64,000 bases of DNA from Polaromonas sp. (lineage in GTDB: Bacteria; Pseudomonadota; Gammaproteobacteria; Burkholderiales; Burkholderiaceae_C): positions 22,785-86,784 of the forward strand of contig NZ_JAUYEY010000019.1 of NCBI RefSeq assembly GCF_030689685.1, written 5' to 3'. This document shows positions 1 to 7,189 of the stretch, piece after piece (the stretch's first letter is position 1; each line of letters starts with the position of its first letter). The translations under genes and the position numbers were made by a program. A model generated the notes under the pieces. It did not search any database, had not been told where the DNA came from, and saw only the letters and a program-made list of their open reading frames with translations.

Positions 1-384
1 GCTAGCCGCAGCATTGCATGAGGTATTCCCGCAAAGGCCAGAAAGCCAAACACTAACCTTGTTGCAGCAATCTTGCTGCTTCAATCGCAACAAGTGCGGG
101 AGGGTTCAGTCGTGACTATTGTGAGAGTGCCAGTCATTGCCGCTGGGGTGGCGCACTGTGGTTGCGTGTACCCCTTGAGCTCCAGTCGGGCTGTGCCATG
201 CAAAAAAACTATGCAAATCGGTATGGGCATCGCATGGCGTTTATGTGCTGATCGATCCGTGCGATACATCACCCCAGGATGGCATCTGGCAACTGAGTGG
301 CATCGCACCCTCTCGATGCGGAGGTCTTGTGATTTGTTGGCTCAAGGCATTTCGACAGCATGCTCACCCAGCGACAATACGGCC
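1..384. other. Left-edge region without a supported gene
   Basis: No convincing coding sequence was seen here. The frame of the downstream pseudouridine synthase stays open upstream to about position 73, but that extension has no resemblance to the family and no ribosome-binding site. The region probably holds the promoter and leader of the rsuA-type gene. No clear hairpin or repeat was recognised. Confidence 0.4.
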
Positions 385-1122
385 ATGGCCTCCATGCAAC
401 TTCAAGACATTCTTTTCTCCCAGGGTTTCGGCACGCGGCGCGTCTGCGCGGGGCTGATTCAACAGGGTTTTGTGGCTGTAGCCGGGGTTCCGTGTGCGGA
501 GCCAGCTATGGAATTTATAGCGGACGGGCTGCAGTTCAGCGTGCAGAGCGTGGCCTGGGAATACCACGCCAAGGCTTACCTGATGCTGCACAAACCGGCG
601 GGTTACGAGTGTTCGCAAAAACCCAGCACCTATCCCAGCATCTACACCCTGTTGCCGGCGCCGATTCGCCAGCGCGGCGGCGGGGCGGCGGCCGGCGTGC
701 AGGCGGTCGGCCGGCTGGACCAGGACACCACCGGCCTGCTGCTGCTGTCAGACGACGGCAAGTTCATTCACCGCATGAGTTCGCCCAAGCACCATGTGCC
801 CAAGGTCTATGAAGTCCGGGCGAAACACCCGGTGGACGACAAACAGGTTGCCAAATTGCTGGCCGGCGTGGTGCTGGACGACGACCCGAAGCCAGTGCGC
901 GCCGCTGCCTGCGAAAAAACCGGCGAGCAGACGCTGAGTCTGACCCTGACCGAAGGCAAGTACCACCAGGTCAAACGCATGATTGCGGCCGTCGGCAACC
1001 GGGTTGAGGAGGTCGGCGGCCTGCACCGTGCGCGCATTGGTTCATTGGCGTTGCCGACTGAACTGAAAGCCGGGCAGTGGCGCTGGCTGACGCCGCAGGA
1101 CCTGGCCGCCATTTCAGCCTGA
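385..1122 (+). CDS. rsuA: RsuA-type ribosomal small subunit pseudouridine synthase
   Basis: Predicted to isomerise a uridine to pseudouridine in 16S rRNA (position 516 in E. coli). The 245-residue product has an N-terminal S4-like RNA-binding part (about residues 5-50) and a catalytic domain with the motif GRLDQDTTGLLLL, whose first Asp is the family's catalytic residue, followed by YHQVKRM near the C-terminus. The length is close to E. coli RsuA (231). Start choice: the frame is open to position 73, but homology begins at LQDILFSQGFGTRRV; ATG 385 and ATG 394 are both possible. Part of the S4 segment (about residues 29-46) overlaps a probable family B repeat copy. The exact family (RsuA against RluB/E/F) is inferred from the S4 plus GRLD architecture. 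Confidence 0.8.
   Translation: MASMQLQDILFSQGFGTRRVCAGLIQQGFVAVAGVPCAEPAMEFIADGLQFSVQSVAWEYHAKAYLMLHKPAGYECSQKPSTYPSIYTLLPAPIRQRGGGAAAGVQAVGRLDQDTTGLLLLSDDGKFIHRMSSPKHHVPKVYEVRAKHPVDDKQVAKLLAGVVLDDDPKPVRAAACEKTGEQTLSLTLTEGKYHQVKRMIAAVGNRVEEVGGLHRARIGSLALPTELKAGQWRWLTPQDLAAISA
470..521 (-). repeat. Family B repeat, probable copy inside rsuA
   Basis: Read on the minus strand the segment gives GCTAT-AAATT--ATAGCTGGC, then a GC-rich stretch and GGCTACAGCC, in the same order as other family B copies (for example 43094-43150). It lies in frame in the S4 domain but adds no obvious length, so chance similarity is possible. Confidence 0.4.
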
Positions 1123-1145
1123 GTCTGCACGTATGAGTATAAAAA

Positions 1146-1199
1146 AGGCCTCCAGTCCATGACTGGCGGGCATAAGCAGCTACTTATTCGATAGCAAAT
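1146..1199 (-). repeat. Family B short dispersed repeat
   Basis: The plus strand shows GGCCTCCAG, then TCCATGACTGGCGGGCAT, AGCAGCTA and TCGATAGCAAAT, the reverse complement of the family B consensus (TTGCTAT...ATAGCTGCTTGCGCCC...TGGGCTGGAGGCC). It lies between the convergent rsuA and hydrolase genes and may fold into a weak hairpin. Confidence 0.7.
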
Positions 1200-1205
1200 A
1201 AAAAC

Positions 1206-1985
1206 TCAAGGCAGAGGCTGCAGGAAGGCGGCCACCGCCTTCAGCGTGCGTTCCGGCTGGTCGCGCTGCGGCGAATGACCGCAATCGGCCAGCCGCAACT
1301 GCACCGTCTGCGGCGCCGCCAGCGTTAGTTCGTCGAGCTGGGCCATCGTGCCGTATTCATCGCCCAGGCCCTGGATCGCCAGCAGGGGAGCGCCGATGCG
1401 GACGCAGTCGGGACGGATGTCGAAGCGGCGAAAACCTTCGGACAGCCAGACATCGTTCCATTGCCAGAAAGCGCTTTCCACGTCGGCGTGATGGCGTGCC
1501 AGCTTTTCCCGCAGCCCCCCCGACTCAAAGGCAGTGGTCGCTTGCGCAATCGCCTGCACCGCGATGTCCTCGACCATCAGGTGCGGCGCCATCACGATGC
1601 CGGCGGTCACCGGATGCCGCGAGGCGTGGAGCAGGGCGATGCTGGCGCCGTCCGAATGGCCCAACAGCACGGGTTTTTCCATATGCAGCGCCGCCAGCAG
1701 CGCCGGCAACACCTCCCAGGCTTCGCGGTGCATGTAGTCGGGGGTCAAGCGGCCGCTGTGGCGCACATCGGGCACAGCGGCCGACTGGCCGTAACCGCGC
1801 CTTGAATACACGACACCGCTTCGGCCGGTGGCCTCGCAAACTGCCTGCGGCCAGCTTTGGCCGCGCTGGGTCCAGAGGCTGACCGAGCCCAGGCCTTCAT
1901 GCAGGAAGACCAGCGGCGCTTTGTCGGCGGGCCCGGCAATCTGCTGCAGCTCAAGCCGCGTGCCATGGATAGCTAAAAATTTCAT
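1206..1985 (-). CDS. Alpha/beta hydrolase
   Basis: A 259-residue soluble hydrolase of the alpha/beta fold. The nucleophile elbow is GHSDGAS, an oxyanion-type HEGLGS motif lies near residue 28, a probable acid is in GLGDEYG and the catalytic His is in DCGHSPQRD near the C-terminus. ATG 1985 was chosen because homology starts at MKFLAIHG; the frame continues upstream through non-homologous sequence that overlaps the divergent beta-propeller gene. Substrate unknown. The gene is followed directly by a family B repeat and converges on rsuA. Confidence 0.8.
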   Translation of the reverse strand: MKFLAIHGTRLELQQIAGPADKAPLVFLHEGLGSVSLWTQRGQSWPQAVCEATGRSGVVYSRRGYGQSAAVPDVRHSGRLTPDYMHREAWEVLPALLAALHMEKPVLLGHSDGASIALLHASRHPVTAGIVMAPHLMVEDIAVQAIAQATTAFESGGLREKLARHHADVESAFWQWNDVWLSEGFRRFDIRPDCVRIGAPLLAIQGLGDEYGTMAQLDELTLAAPQTVQLRLADCGHSPQRDQPERTLKAVAAFLQPLP

Positions 1986-2085
1986 CGTGTCATCGTAAAG
2001 GATGTAAGCGGCTCGCTGCCCTGGCGCGTTAGGGTTAGGAAATGCCCGCCCGCTACACTTGCCGGTCGTCTGAAGAAAGTCGTTT

Positions 2086-3069
2086 GTGACCCTGTCCCTC
2101 CGTTTGTTTGCCGCAGCGCTGTGCTGCCTGTCGGGCGCCGCCGCCATGCCTGCCCTGGCCCAGCCCGCGCCACTGTTTGTGCTCAATTCGCTGGACGCCA
2201 ATGTCAGTGTCATCAACCCGCTGACCTGGACGGAAACCAAACGCATTGCCACCGGCAAGGAGCCGCACCACATTTACCTCACGCCCGACGAAAAGTCGGT
2301 GATTGTGGCCAATGCGCTGTCCGACACCTTGACCTTCATCGACCCGAAAACGGCCGAGGTCCAGCGCGTGATTCCCGGCATCCTCGACCCCTACCAGCTG
2401 CGCTTCTCGCCAGACATGAAGTGGTTTGTCACGGCGGCCAACCGGCTCAACCACATCGACATCTACCGCTGGGACGGCAGCAACATCACCCTGGTCAAGC
2501 GTGTGGCCACCGGCAAGACGCCCAGCCATTTGTGGATAGACAGCAAAAGCACCACGGTGTATTCGACCATGCAGGACAGCGACGAGCTGATCGCACTCGA
2601 TCTGTCGACGCAAACCATCAAGTGGCGCACGGCCACCGGCTCGATCCCGGCTGACGTGTACGGCACCTCCGACGACAAGCTGATCCTGGTCGGCCTGACT
2701 GGCGGCGACACGGTCGAGGTGTTCGACGTCAGCGGCAAGCTGCCGCAGCGCACACGGGTGATCAAGACCGGCGCCGGCGCGCACGCCTTTCGCGCGCTCG
2801 GCGATGGTCGCCATGTGCTGGTCAGCAACCGCGTGGCCAACAGCATCAGCAAGATTGATCTGCAGACACTGAGCGTGGTGGACAGCTACCCGGCGCCCGG
2901 CGGGCCGGACTGTATCGAGATTTCGCGCGACGGCAAGCTGATTTACGTGACCTCGCGCTGGGCGCGCAAACTCACGGTGATCGACATGGCCAGCCGCAAG
3001 GTGGTGCGCCAAGTCAATGTTGGAAAGAGTCCCCATGGTGTCTGGACGCTGGATCACGCGCCTAGATAG
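2086..3069 (+). CDS. Secreted YVTN/YncE-type beta-propeller protein
   Basis: A 327-residue protein with an N-terminal signal peptide (hydrophobic segment ending in AMPALAQ) and repeated blades of about 40 residues such as VLNSLDANVSVINP, VIVANALSDTLTFIDP and IYVTSRWARKLTVIDM, typical of YVTN/YncE propellers. The start is GTG 2086, preceded by GAAGAAAG at good spacing. It is divergent from the hydrolase at 1985, and the deacetylase frame overlaps its 3' end. Predicted periplasmic; ligand unknown. Confidence 0.85.
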   Translation: MTLSLRLFAAALCCLSGAAAMPALAQPAPLFVLNSLDANVSVINPLTWTETKRIATGKEPHHIYLTPDEKSVIVANALSDTLTFIDPKTAEVQRVIPGILDPYQLRFSPDMKWFVTAANRLNHIDIYRWDGSNITLVKRVATGKTPSHLWIDSKSTTVYSTMQDSDELIALDLSTQTIKWRTATGSIPADVYGTSDDKLILVGLTGGDTVEVFDVSGKLPQRTRVIKTGAGAHAFRALGDGRHVLVSNRVANSISKIDLQTLSVVDSYPAPGGPDCIEISRDGKLIYVTSRWARKLTVIDMASRKVVRQVNVGKSPHGVWTLDHAPR

Positions 3070-4009
3070 ACCCCCACGGTTGCTCACTTCGTGTAGCGCC
3101 CTGCCCCCCGAGGGGGCCGCTGCGCCTGCGGCCGGGCAAAGCCCGTTCTGCGGCCCCGGCTTGAAGGGGAGATCGGTTCAGTCCTTCGTTGCATTGCTGG
3201 TTGCTACGGTTTTTATAGCTGGTGGCGCCCGTCCGGCGTGGGCTGAGGGTTGTTTTGATGCCCAAGGCAAGCCGGGAAAGCCGGTCTACCTGACGCTGGA
3301 CACCGGCCACATGGGCGTGGCGCCGCTGATGGCGGACATCCTCAACAAGCATCAGGTCAAGGTCACGTTTTTTGGTGCCAACGAACGCACGCAGACCGGC
3401 GACGGCAGCCTGGGCAAGGACTGGGCGCCCTGGTGGAAGGCGCGTGCGGCCGAGGGCCACGAATTCGCTTCGCACACCTTCGACCACACCTATTGGCGCG
3501 CAGACGTCGGTTCTGACCAGTTCAGGGTGCGCCCCTCGGCCGGGCCTTCGGAAGGCCAGGAATCGGTCTGGACGACCGCCCAGTACTGTGCCGAAATCGC
3601 CAAAGCCGGCAGCCGGCTGGAAGAGCTCACCGGTAAGAAACCGCTGCCGCTGTTCCGTGCGCCGGGTGGCAAGACCTCGCCGAAGCTGCTGGCCGCCGCC
3701 CAGGCCTGTGGTTACGACCATGTGGGCTGGGCACCGGCCGGTTTTCTTGGTGACGAACTGTCCAGCGGGGCCTACCCCAACGACCAATTGCTCAAAAAAG
3801 CGCTGCGCGATATCCGTTCCGGCAACATCTTGCTGGCGCACCTGGGCATCTGGTCGCGCAAAGACCCGTGGGCACCGGCTGTGCTGGAGCCGCTGATCAC
3901 CGGGCTGAAAGCGCGCGGTTTCTGCTTTGCGACCCTGCGCGATCACCCCCGCTACCGGGCCTGGATTGCGCAGCAGTCCGGCCAGGCGCCGGCCCGGACG
4001 GAAAAATAA
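3035..4009 (+). CDS. NodB-type polysaccharide deacetylase family protein, repeat-built N-terminus
   Basis: Predicted secreted carbohydrate esterase-4 protein. Visible motifs are LTLDTGHMG (motif 1), HTFDH (motif 2, metal His residues) and FRAPGGKTSP (motif 3). Motif 1 normally reads TFDDG; here the second Asp is Thr, so metal binding may differ. The start is uncertain: ATG 3035 has GAAAGAG just upstream but lies inside the preceding gene, ATG 3017 is also in frame, and TTG 3194 would leave a signal peptide without basic residues. The sequence between 3067 and 3256 is made of a family A and a family B repeat, and the latter encodes the signal-peptide end (FIAGGARPAWA). The catalytic domain is intact. 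Confidence 0.75.
   Translation: MVSGRWITRLDRPPRLLTSCSALPPEGAAAPAAGQSPFCGPGLKGRSVQSFVALLVATVFIAGGARPAWAEGCFDAQGKPGKPVYLTLDTGHMGVAPLMADILNKHQVKVTFFGANERTQTGDGSLGKDWAPWWKARAAEGHEFASHTFDHTYWRADVGSDQFRVRPSAGPSEGQESVWTTAQYCAEIAKAGSRLEELTGKKPLPLFRAPGGKTSPKLLAAAQACGYDHVGWAPAGFLGDELSSGAYPNDQLLKKALRDIRSGNILLAHLGIWSRKDPWAPAVLEPLITGLKARGFCFATLRDHPRYRAWIAQQSGQAPARTEK
3067..3172 (+). repeat. Family A repeat (about 100 bp, GC-rich)
   Basis: It runs from CCCCCACGGTTGCTCACTTC through CCCCCCGAGGGGGCCGCTG to GCGGCCCCGGCTTGAAG. Near-identical blocks occur at 6505-6632 (opposite strand), 11998-12095 and 49619-49716. Here it sits just after the beta-propeller stop codon and in the 5' part of the deacetylase frame. 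Confidence 0.85.
3200..3256 (+). repeat. Family B repeat encoding part of a signal peptide
   Basis: TTGCTACGG-TTTTTATAGCTGGTGGCGCCC, then GTGGGCTGAGG and TGTTTT, match the forward family B order (compare 63671-63729). Translated in frame it gives the hydrophobic and cleavage part of the deacetylase signal peptide. Confidence 0.65.
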
Positions 4010-4014
4010 GCGGC

Positions 4015-4971
4015 ATGGACAGTCTGGAGGCTTTTTTTTCGACGGTACAGCAATGGCTGTTTGAGAGTGCTGTGCAACCCGCGATGTTTGCGCTGGGTCT
4101 GGGCAACCTGCTGGAAACTGGCTATGAAGCCACCGCCTGGTTCATGGTTGGCCTGATCCAGATTCTGATTTTGCTGGCCGTGGTTGGCCCGTTGCAGCGC
4201 TGGCGCCCGGTCGAGCCGGTGACGGACCGCGCGACGATTCGGACCGACATCCTCTACACCCTGATCCACCGTCTCGGCCTGTTTCGCATTGCGCTGTTTT
4301 TCACGCTGGAGCCGCTGTTCAACGATCTCTTTGGCATGGCACGCACGGCCGGTTACGGCACTTTTCACCTGGACCAGATCTGGCGGGGCATGACGGACAA
4401 CGCGCTGGTCAGCCTGCTGATCTACCTGGTGGTCTTCGACTTCATCGCCTACTGGACGCACCGTGGCCAGCACCAGATCGAGTGGTGGTGGCGCCTGCAT
4501 TCGCTGCACCACGCGCAGCGGCAAATGACCATGTGGAGCGACAACCGCAACCATTTGCTTGACGACATCATCGTGGACGTGATCGTGGTGCTGGTGGCGC
4601 AACTGATTGGCGTGGCGCCGGGTCAGTTCATCGCCATCGTGGCGCTGACCCAGCTCAGCGAAAGTTTCCAGCACGCCAACCTCAAGCTCTGGTTTGGCTG
4701 TGTCGGCGAGCGCCTGTGGGTCAGTCCGCGTTTTCACCGGTTGCATCACAGCATAGGCATCGGACATGAAAGCGCGGGCAAGGGGTCGCTGGGGGGATAT
4801 AACTTCGGCGTGCTGCTGCCGTGGTGGGATGTGCTTTTCGGCACCGCCAACTTCGAGCAGCGTTACGATCCCACCGGCATCCGCGACCAGGTCGAGCAGT
4901 CGCGCGACTACGGCCGCGGCTTCTGGGCGCAGCAGTGGCTGGGGTTGAAGCGCCTGGTGGGGCGCGCCTGA
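4015..4971 (+). CDS. Sterol desaturase / fatty acid hydroxylase family membrane protein
   Basis: A 318-residue integral membrane di-iron oxygenase-type protein. The histidine clusters of the family are visible: HRGQH, then HSLHH, then NRNH, and HRLHH near the C-terminal end. Several hydrophobic segments surround them. ATG 4015 lies 5 bases after the deacetylase stop, suggesting co-transcription; the frame is open further upstream but only inside the deacetylase. Substrate unknown (the family oxidises lipids or sterol-like molecules). Confidence 0.85.
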   Translation: MDSLEAFFSTVQQWLFESAVQPAMFALGLGNLLETGYEATAWFMVGLIQILILLAVVGPLQRWRPVEPVTDRATIRTDILYTLIHRLGLFRIALFFTLEPLFNDLFGMARTAGYGTFHLDQIWRGMTDNALVSLLIYLVVFDFIAYWTHRGQHQIEWWWRLHSLHHAQRQMTMWSDNRNHLLDDIIVDVIVVLVAQLIGVAPGQFIAIVALTQLSESFQHANLKLWFGCVGERLWVSPRFHRLHHSIGIGHESAGKGSLGGYNFGVLLPWWDVLFGTANFEQRYDPTGIRDQVEQSRDYGRGFWAQQWLGLKRLVGRA

Positions 4972-5040
4972 TGGTTGCAGCCCTCTGCGTAAGGCTATCC
5001 TATTGAGCGTTACAAAATTCATGACAGTAGAAACGCTCAA

Positions 5041-5078
5041 TCCCTCACCCCGGCCCTCTCCCAAAGGGCGAGGGTGAG
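5041..5078 (+). repeat. Family C repeat, short copy with hairpin
   Basis: CCCTCACCCCGGCCCTCTCC is followed by AAAGGGCGAGGGTGAG, giving a strong stem of CTCACCC with GGGTGAG. The same left half starts the longer family C copy inside the FAD/Fe-S oxidase (25420-25533). It may also act as a weak terminator for the hydroxylase gene. Confidence 0.7.
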
Positions 5079-5124
5079 AACCGTCCAAGTCACTGTCGTG
5101 TAATTGGAAAAAATCAATAGACCG

Positions 5125-6015
5125 ATGAACAAACTTCTCGATTCCTTCTGGCGCGCAGTCATGTACTGCCTGCACCTGCGGGTGATTGCGCTGTCGATGC
5201 TGCCGCTGGTCATCATGGTAGCGCTGTCGCTGGGGCTGGGCTACTTCTTTTGGGATGATGCGCTGGCCGCCGTGCGGGCTGGCCTGGAAAGCTGGGAGTT
5301 GCTCGGCACCATGGCGCGCTGGCTGGAAGGCCTGGGCTTGGGCGGCCTGCGTGTGGTGCTGGCGCCGACGATTTTGCTGTTCCTGAGTATCCCGGTGATC
5401 GTCATCGTGGCGTTGCTGTTCGTCGCGATCCTGATGACACCGGCCATGGTGGCGCTGGTGGCCGAACGCCGCTTTCCGCTGCTGCAGCGCAAGCAGGGCG
5501 GATCGCAGGTGGCCAGCCTGTTCTGGTCGTTGGGCTCGACGGTGCTGGCCGCCGTCGCGCTGGTCATTTCGATCCCGCTGTGGCTGATCCCGCCGCTGAT
5601 ATTGATTCTTCCGCCGCTGATCTGGGGTTGGCTGACTTACCGCGTGATGTCTTACGACGCGCTGGTTGACCACGCCAGCGCCGAAGAGCGGCGCGAGATT
5701 TTCCGGCGCCACCGCGCCAGCCTGCTGGGCATAGGCGTGCTCAGCGGTTACCTGGGTGCCGCGCCCAGCCTGCTGTGGGCGTCCGGTGCGATGTTTGTGG
5801 CCATGGCGCCGATTTTGGTGCCAGTGGCGATCTGGATTTACACCCTGGTGTTTGCTTTCTCTTCTCTTTGGTTTGCCCACTACTGCCTGGCGGCGCTGGA
5901 GCAACTTCGCAAGCAAAATGCCCCGTCGGCCCTTGATCTGCTGGGCCGGACAGCCATTGAACAAGGAGCTCAAGGAGATCAAAAAAAGGACACACAGGCA
6001 TTTCTGCCTCCTTGA
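5125..6015 (+). CDS. EI24-domain membrane protein
   Basis: A 296-residue inner-membrane protein of the EI24/CysZ-like type. It has long hydrophobic segments at about residues 20-45, 75-105, 135-175 and 215-265, with the typical run LIWGWLTYRVMSYDAL after the third. ATG 5125 fits the usual MNKLLDSFWRAV start; the frame also opens at TTG 5104. Function in bacteria is poorly defined (CysZ relatives move sulfate). Its last codons overlap the left arm of a stem-loop that ends just before the next gene. Confidence 0.75.
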   Translation: MNKLLDSFWRAVMYCLHLRVIALSMLPLVIMVALSLGLGYFFWDDALAAVRAGLESWELLGTMARWLEGLGLGGLRVVLAPTILLFLSIPVIVIVALLFVAILMTPAMVALVAERRFPLLQRKQGGSQVASLFWSLGSTVLAAVALVISIPLWLIPPLILILPPLIWGWLTYRVMSYDALVDHASAEERREIFRRHRASLLGIGVLSGYLGAAPSLLWASGAMFVAMAPILVPVAIWIYTLVFAFSSLWFAHYCLAALEQLRKQNAPSALDLLGRTAIEQGAQGDQKKDTQAFLPP

Positions 6016-6023
6016 TCTCCTTG
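5971..6023. repeat. Long stem-loop across a gene junction
   Basis: CAAGGAGATCAA (5971-5982) is the exact reverse complement of TTGATCTCCTTG (6012-6023), with an inner small hairpin AGGCA/TGCCT in the loop. It covers the end of the EI24 gene and the gap before the CinA-like gene. No T-run follows, so a plain terminator is unlikely. Confidence 0.6.
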
Positions 6024-6043
6024 TTCATCCCATCTTTTTCAGC

Positions 6044-6970
6044 ATGACCACTCATTTCGGACTCATCATCGTCGGCGACGAAATCCTCTCCGGCAAACGC
6101 ACCGACAAACACATGCCCAAAGTCATTGAACTGCTGGCCGCGCGCGGGTTGCAACTCAGTTATGCCGACTATGTGGGCGATGACCCGGTGCGCATCACCA
6201 CCGTGCTGGCGCGTGCCCTCGGCGCCGCGCGTGAATCGGGCGACGTGGTTTTTTCCTGTGGCGGCATAGGCGCGACGCCGGACGACCACACGCGCCAGTG
6301 CGCCGCCGCTGCGCTGGGCGTGGACCTGGCCCTGCACCCCGAGGCCGAGCGCCTGATCCGCGAGCGCATGCAGGACATCGCCAAAGAGCAGGGCGTGCGC
6401 TATGAGCCGGACCGGCACGACAACATCCACCGGCTCAACATGGGCATGTTCCCGGCGGGGTCGGAGATTATCCCGAATCCGTACAACAAGATCCCCGGGT
6501 TCAGTTGCCTTGTTGAGCGTGGGGGCTCTTCAATCAAGCAGGGGCCGCGGGACTGGCTTCGCCAGACCGCAGGCGCAGCGGCCCCCTCGGGGGGCAGGGA
6601 GTTACACGAAGTGAGCGACCGTGGGGGCGTCCACTTCGTCCCGGGGTTTCCAGTGATGGCCTGGCCGATGATCGAGTGGGTACTGGACACGCACTGCGCG
6701 CATCTGCACCAAAAATCAGCCTACACCGAGAAGTCGGTCATCGTCATGGGCTCAATGGAAGCTACGCTGACGCCACTGATGCTCGCGATTCAAGCAAGGC
6801 ACAGCGGCGTCAAGGTGTTCAGCCTGCCCAGCGTCGATCACCCCGAATACGGGCGCCATATCGAGCTGGGCGTCAAAGGGGCACCCAAGGCCGTGAATGC
6901 GGCTTTTCCAGCCTTGCTGGCGGGTCTGCACGCGTTTAACGCCAAGCTTGGCCCCGAATTGGTGCGTTGA
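6044..6970 (+). CDS. CinA/MoaB-type molybdopterin-binding domain protein with repeat insertion
   Basis: A 308-residue protein of the MoCF-biosynthesis fold. It begins with GLIIVGDEILSGKR, has FSCGGIGATPDDHT (the nucleotide/pterin-binding loop) and later VHFVPGFPVMAWPM, as in short CinA-like proteins. About residues 154-196 are not family sequence but the translation of a reverse-oriented family A repeat, which joins PNPYNKIPGFS to VHFVPGFP in frame. Nine-base copies of CGTGGGGGC flank most of this insert. ATG 6044 is chosen on homology. Function may be impaired or unchanged; the insert falls in what looks like a surface loop (inference). Confidence 0.85.
   Translation: MTTHFGLIIVGDEILSGKRTDKHMPKVIELLAARGLQLSYADYVGDDPVRITTVLARALGAARESGDVVFSCGGIGATPDDHTRQCAAAALGVDLALHPEAERLIRERMQDIAKEQGVRYEPDRHDNIHRLNMGMFPAGSEIIPNPYNKIPGFSCLVERGGSSIKQGPRDWLRQTAGAAAPSGGRELHEVSDRGGVHFVPGFPVMAWPMIEWVLDTHCAHLHQKSAYTEKSVIVMGSMEATLTPLMLAIQARHSGVKVFSLPSVDHPEYGRHIELGVKGAPKAVNAAFPALLAGLHAFNAKLGPELVR
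6505..6632 (-). repeat. Family A repeat inserted in frame in the CinA-like gene
   Basis: The reverse complement reads CCCCCACGGTCGCTCACTTC, TGCCCCCCGAGGGGGCCGCT and GCGGCCCCTGCTTGA, nearly the same as 3067-3172. CGTGGGGGC occurs at 6518-6526 and 6620-6628, either an internal end repeat or a target duplication. Confidence 0.85.
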
Positions 6971-6975
6971 ATAAT

Positions 6976-7017
6976 TGCACCAATCATGTGCATTTTGATT
7001 TGCACATGATTGGTGCC
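6976..7017. promoter_or_regulatory. Two NtrC-like boxes forming a perfect inverted repeat
   Basis: TGCACCAATCATGTGCA (6976-6992) and its mirror TGCACATGATTGGTGC (7001-7016) are separated by 8 bases. Each resembles the NtrC half-site pattern TGCACC...GGTGCA. The position, about 110-145 bases upstream of a sigma-54-type promoter ahead of glnA, fits an enhancer. It could also act as a hairpin for the gene upstream. Confidence 0.65.
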
Positions 7018-7121
7018 TGAAAAATTTGGCAATTTTTCGAACTGACGGCCGGATGTCATGCTTATCGGTACCAAGTTGACGGCACAATCACAGGCTTGGC
7101 AGAAAAAAGCGCCATCAGTGG

Positions 7122-7137
7122 TGGCACAAAACGTGCA
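7122..7137 (+). promoter_or_regulatory. Sigma-54 promoter of glnA
   Basis: TGGCACAAAACGTGCA has the -24 GG and -12 GC elements exactly 10 bases apart, one base off the TGGCAC-N5-TTGCA consensus. It lies 53 bases before the glnA start codon. Confidence 0.7.
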
Positions 7138-7189
7138 TCCATCGAAGCCGAAAGTATTTTTAACAACCATCCAACAACAGGAGATTTTG

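Noticed and set aside
3952..5982. 676-codon open frame on the minus strand
   Set aside because: It is antisense to the hydroxylase and EI24 genes, with low-complexity Gln/Arg/His-rich translation and no family resemblance.
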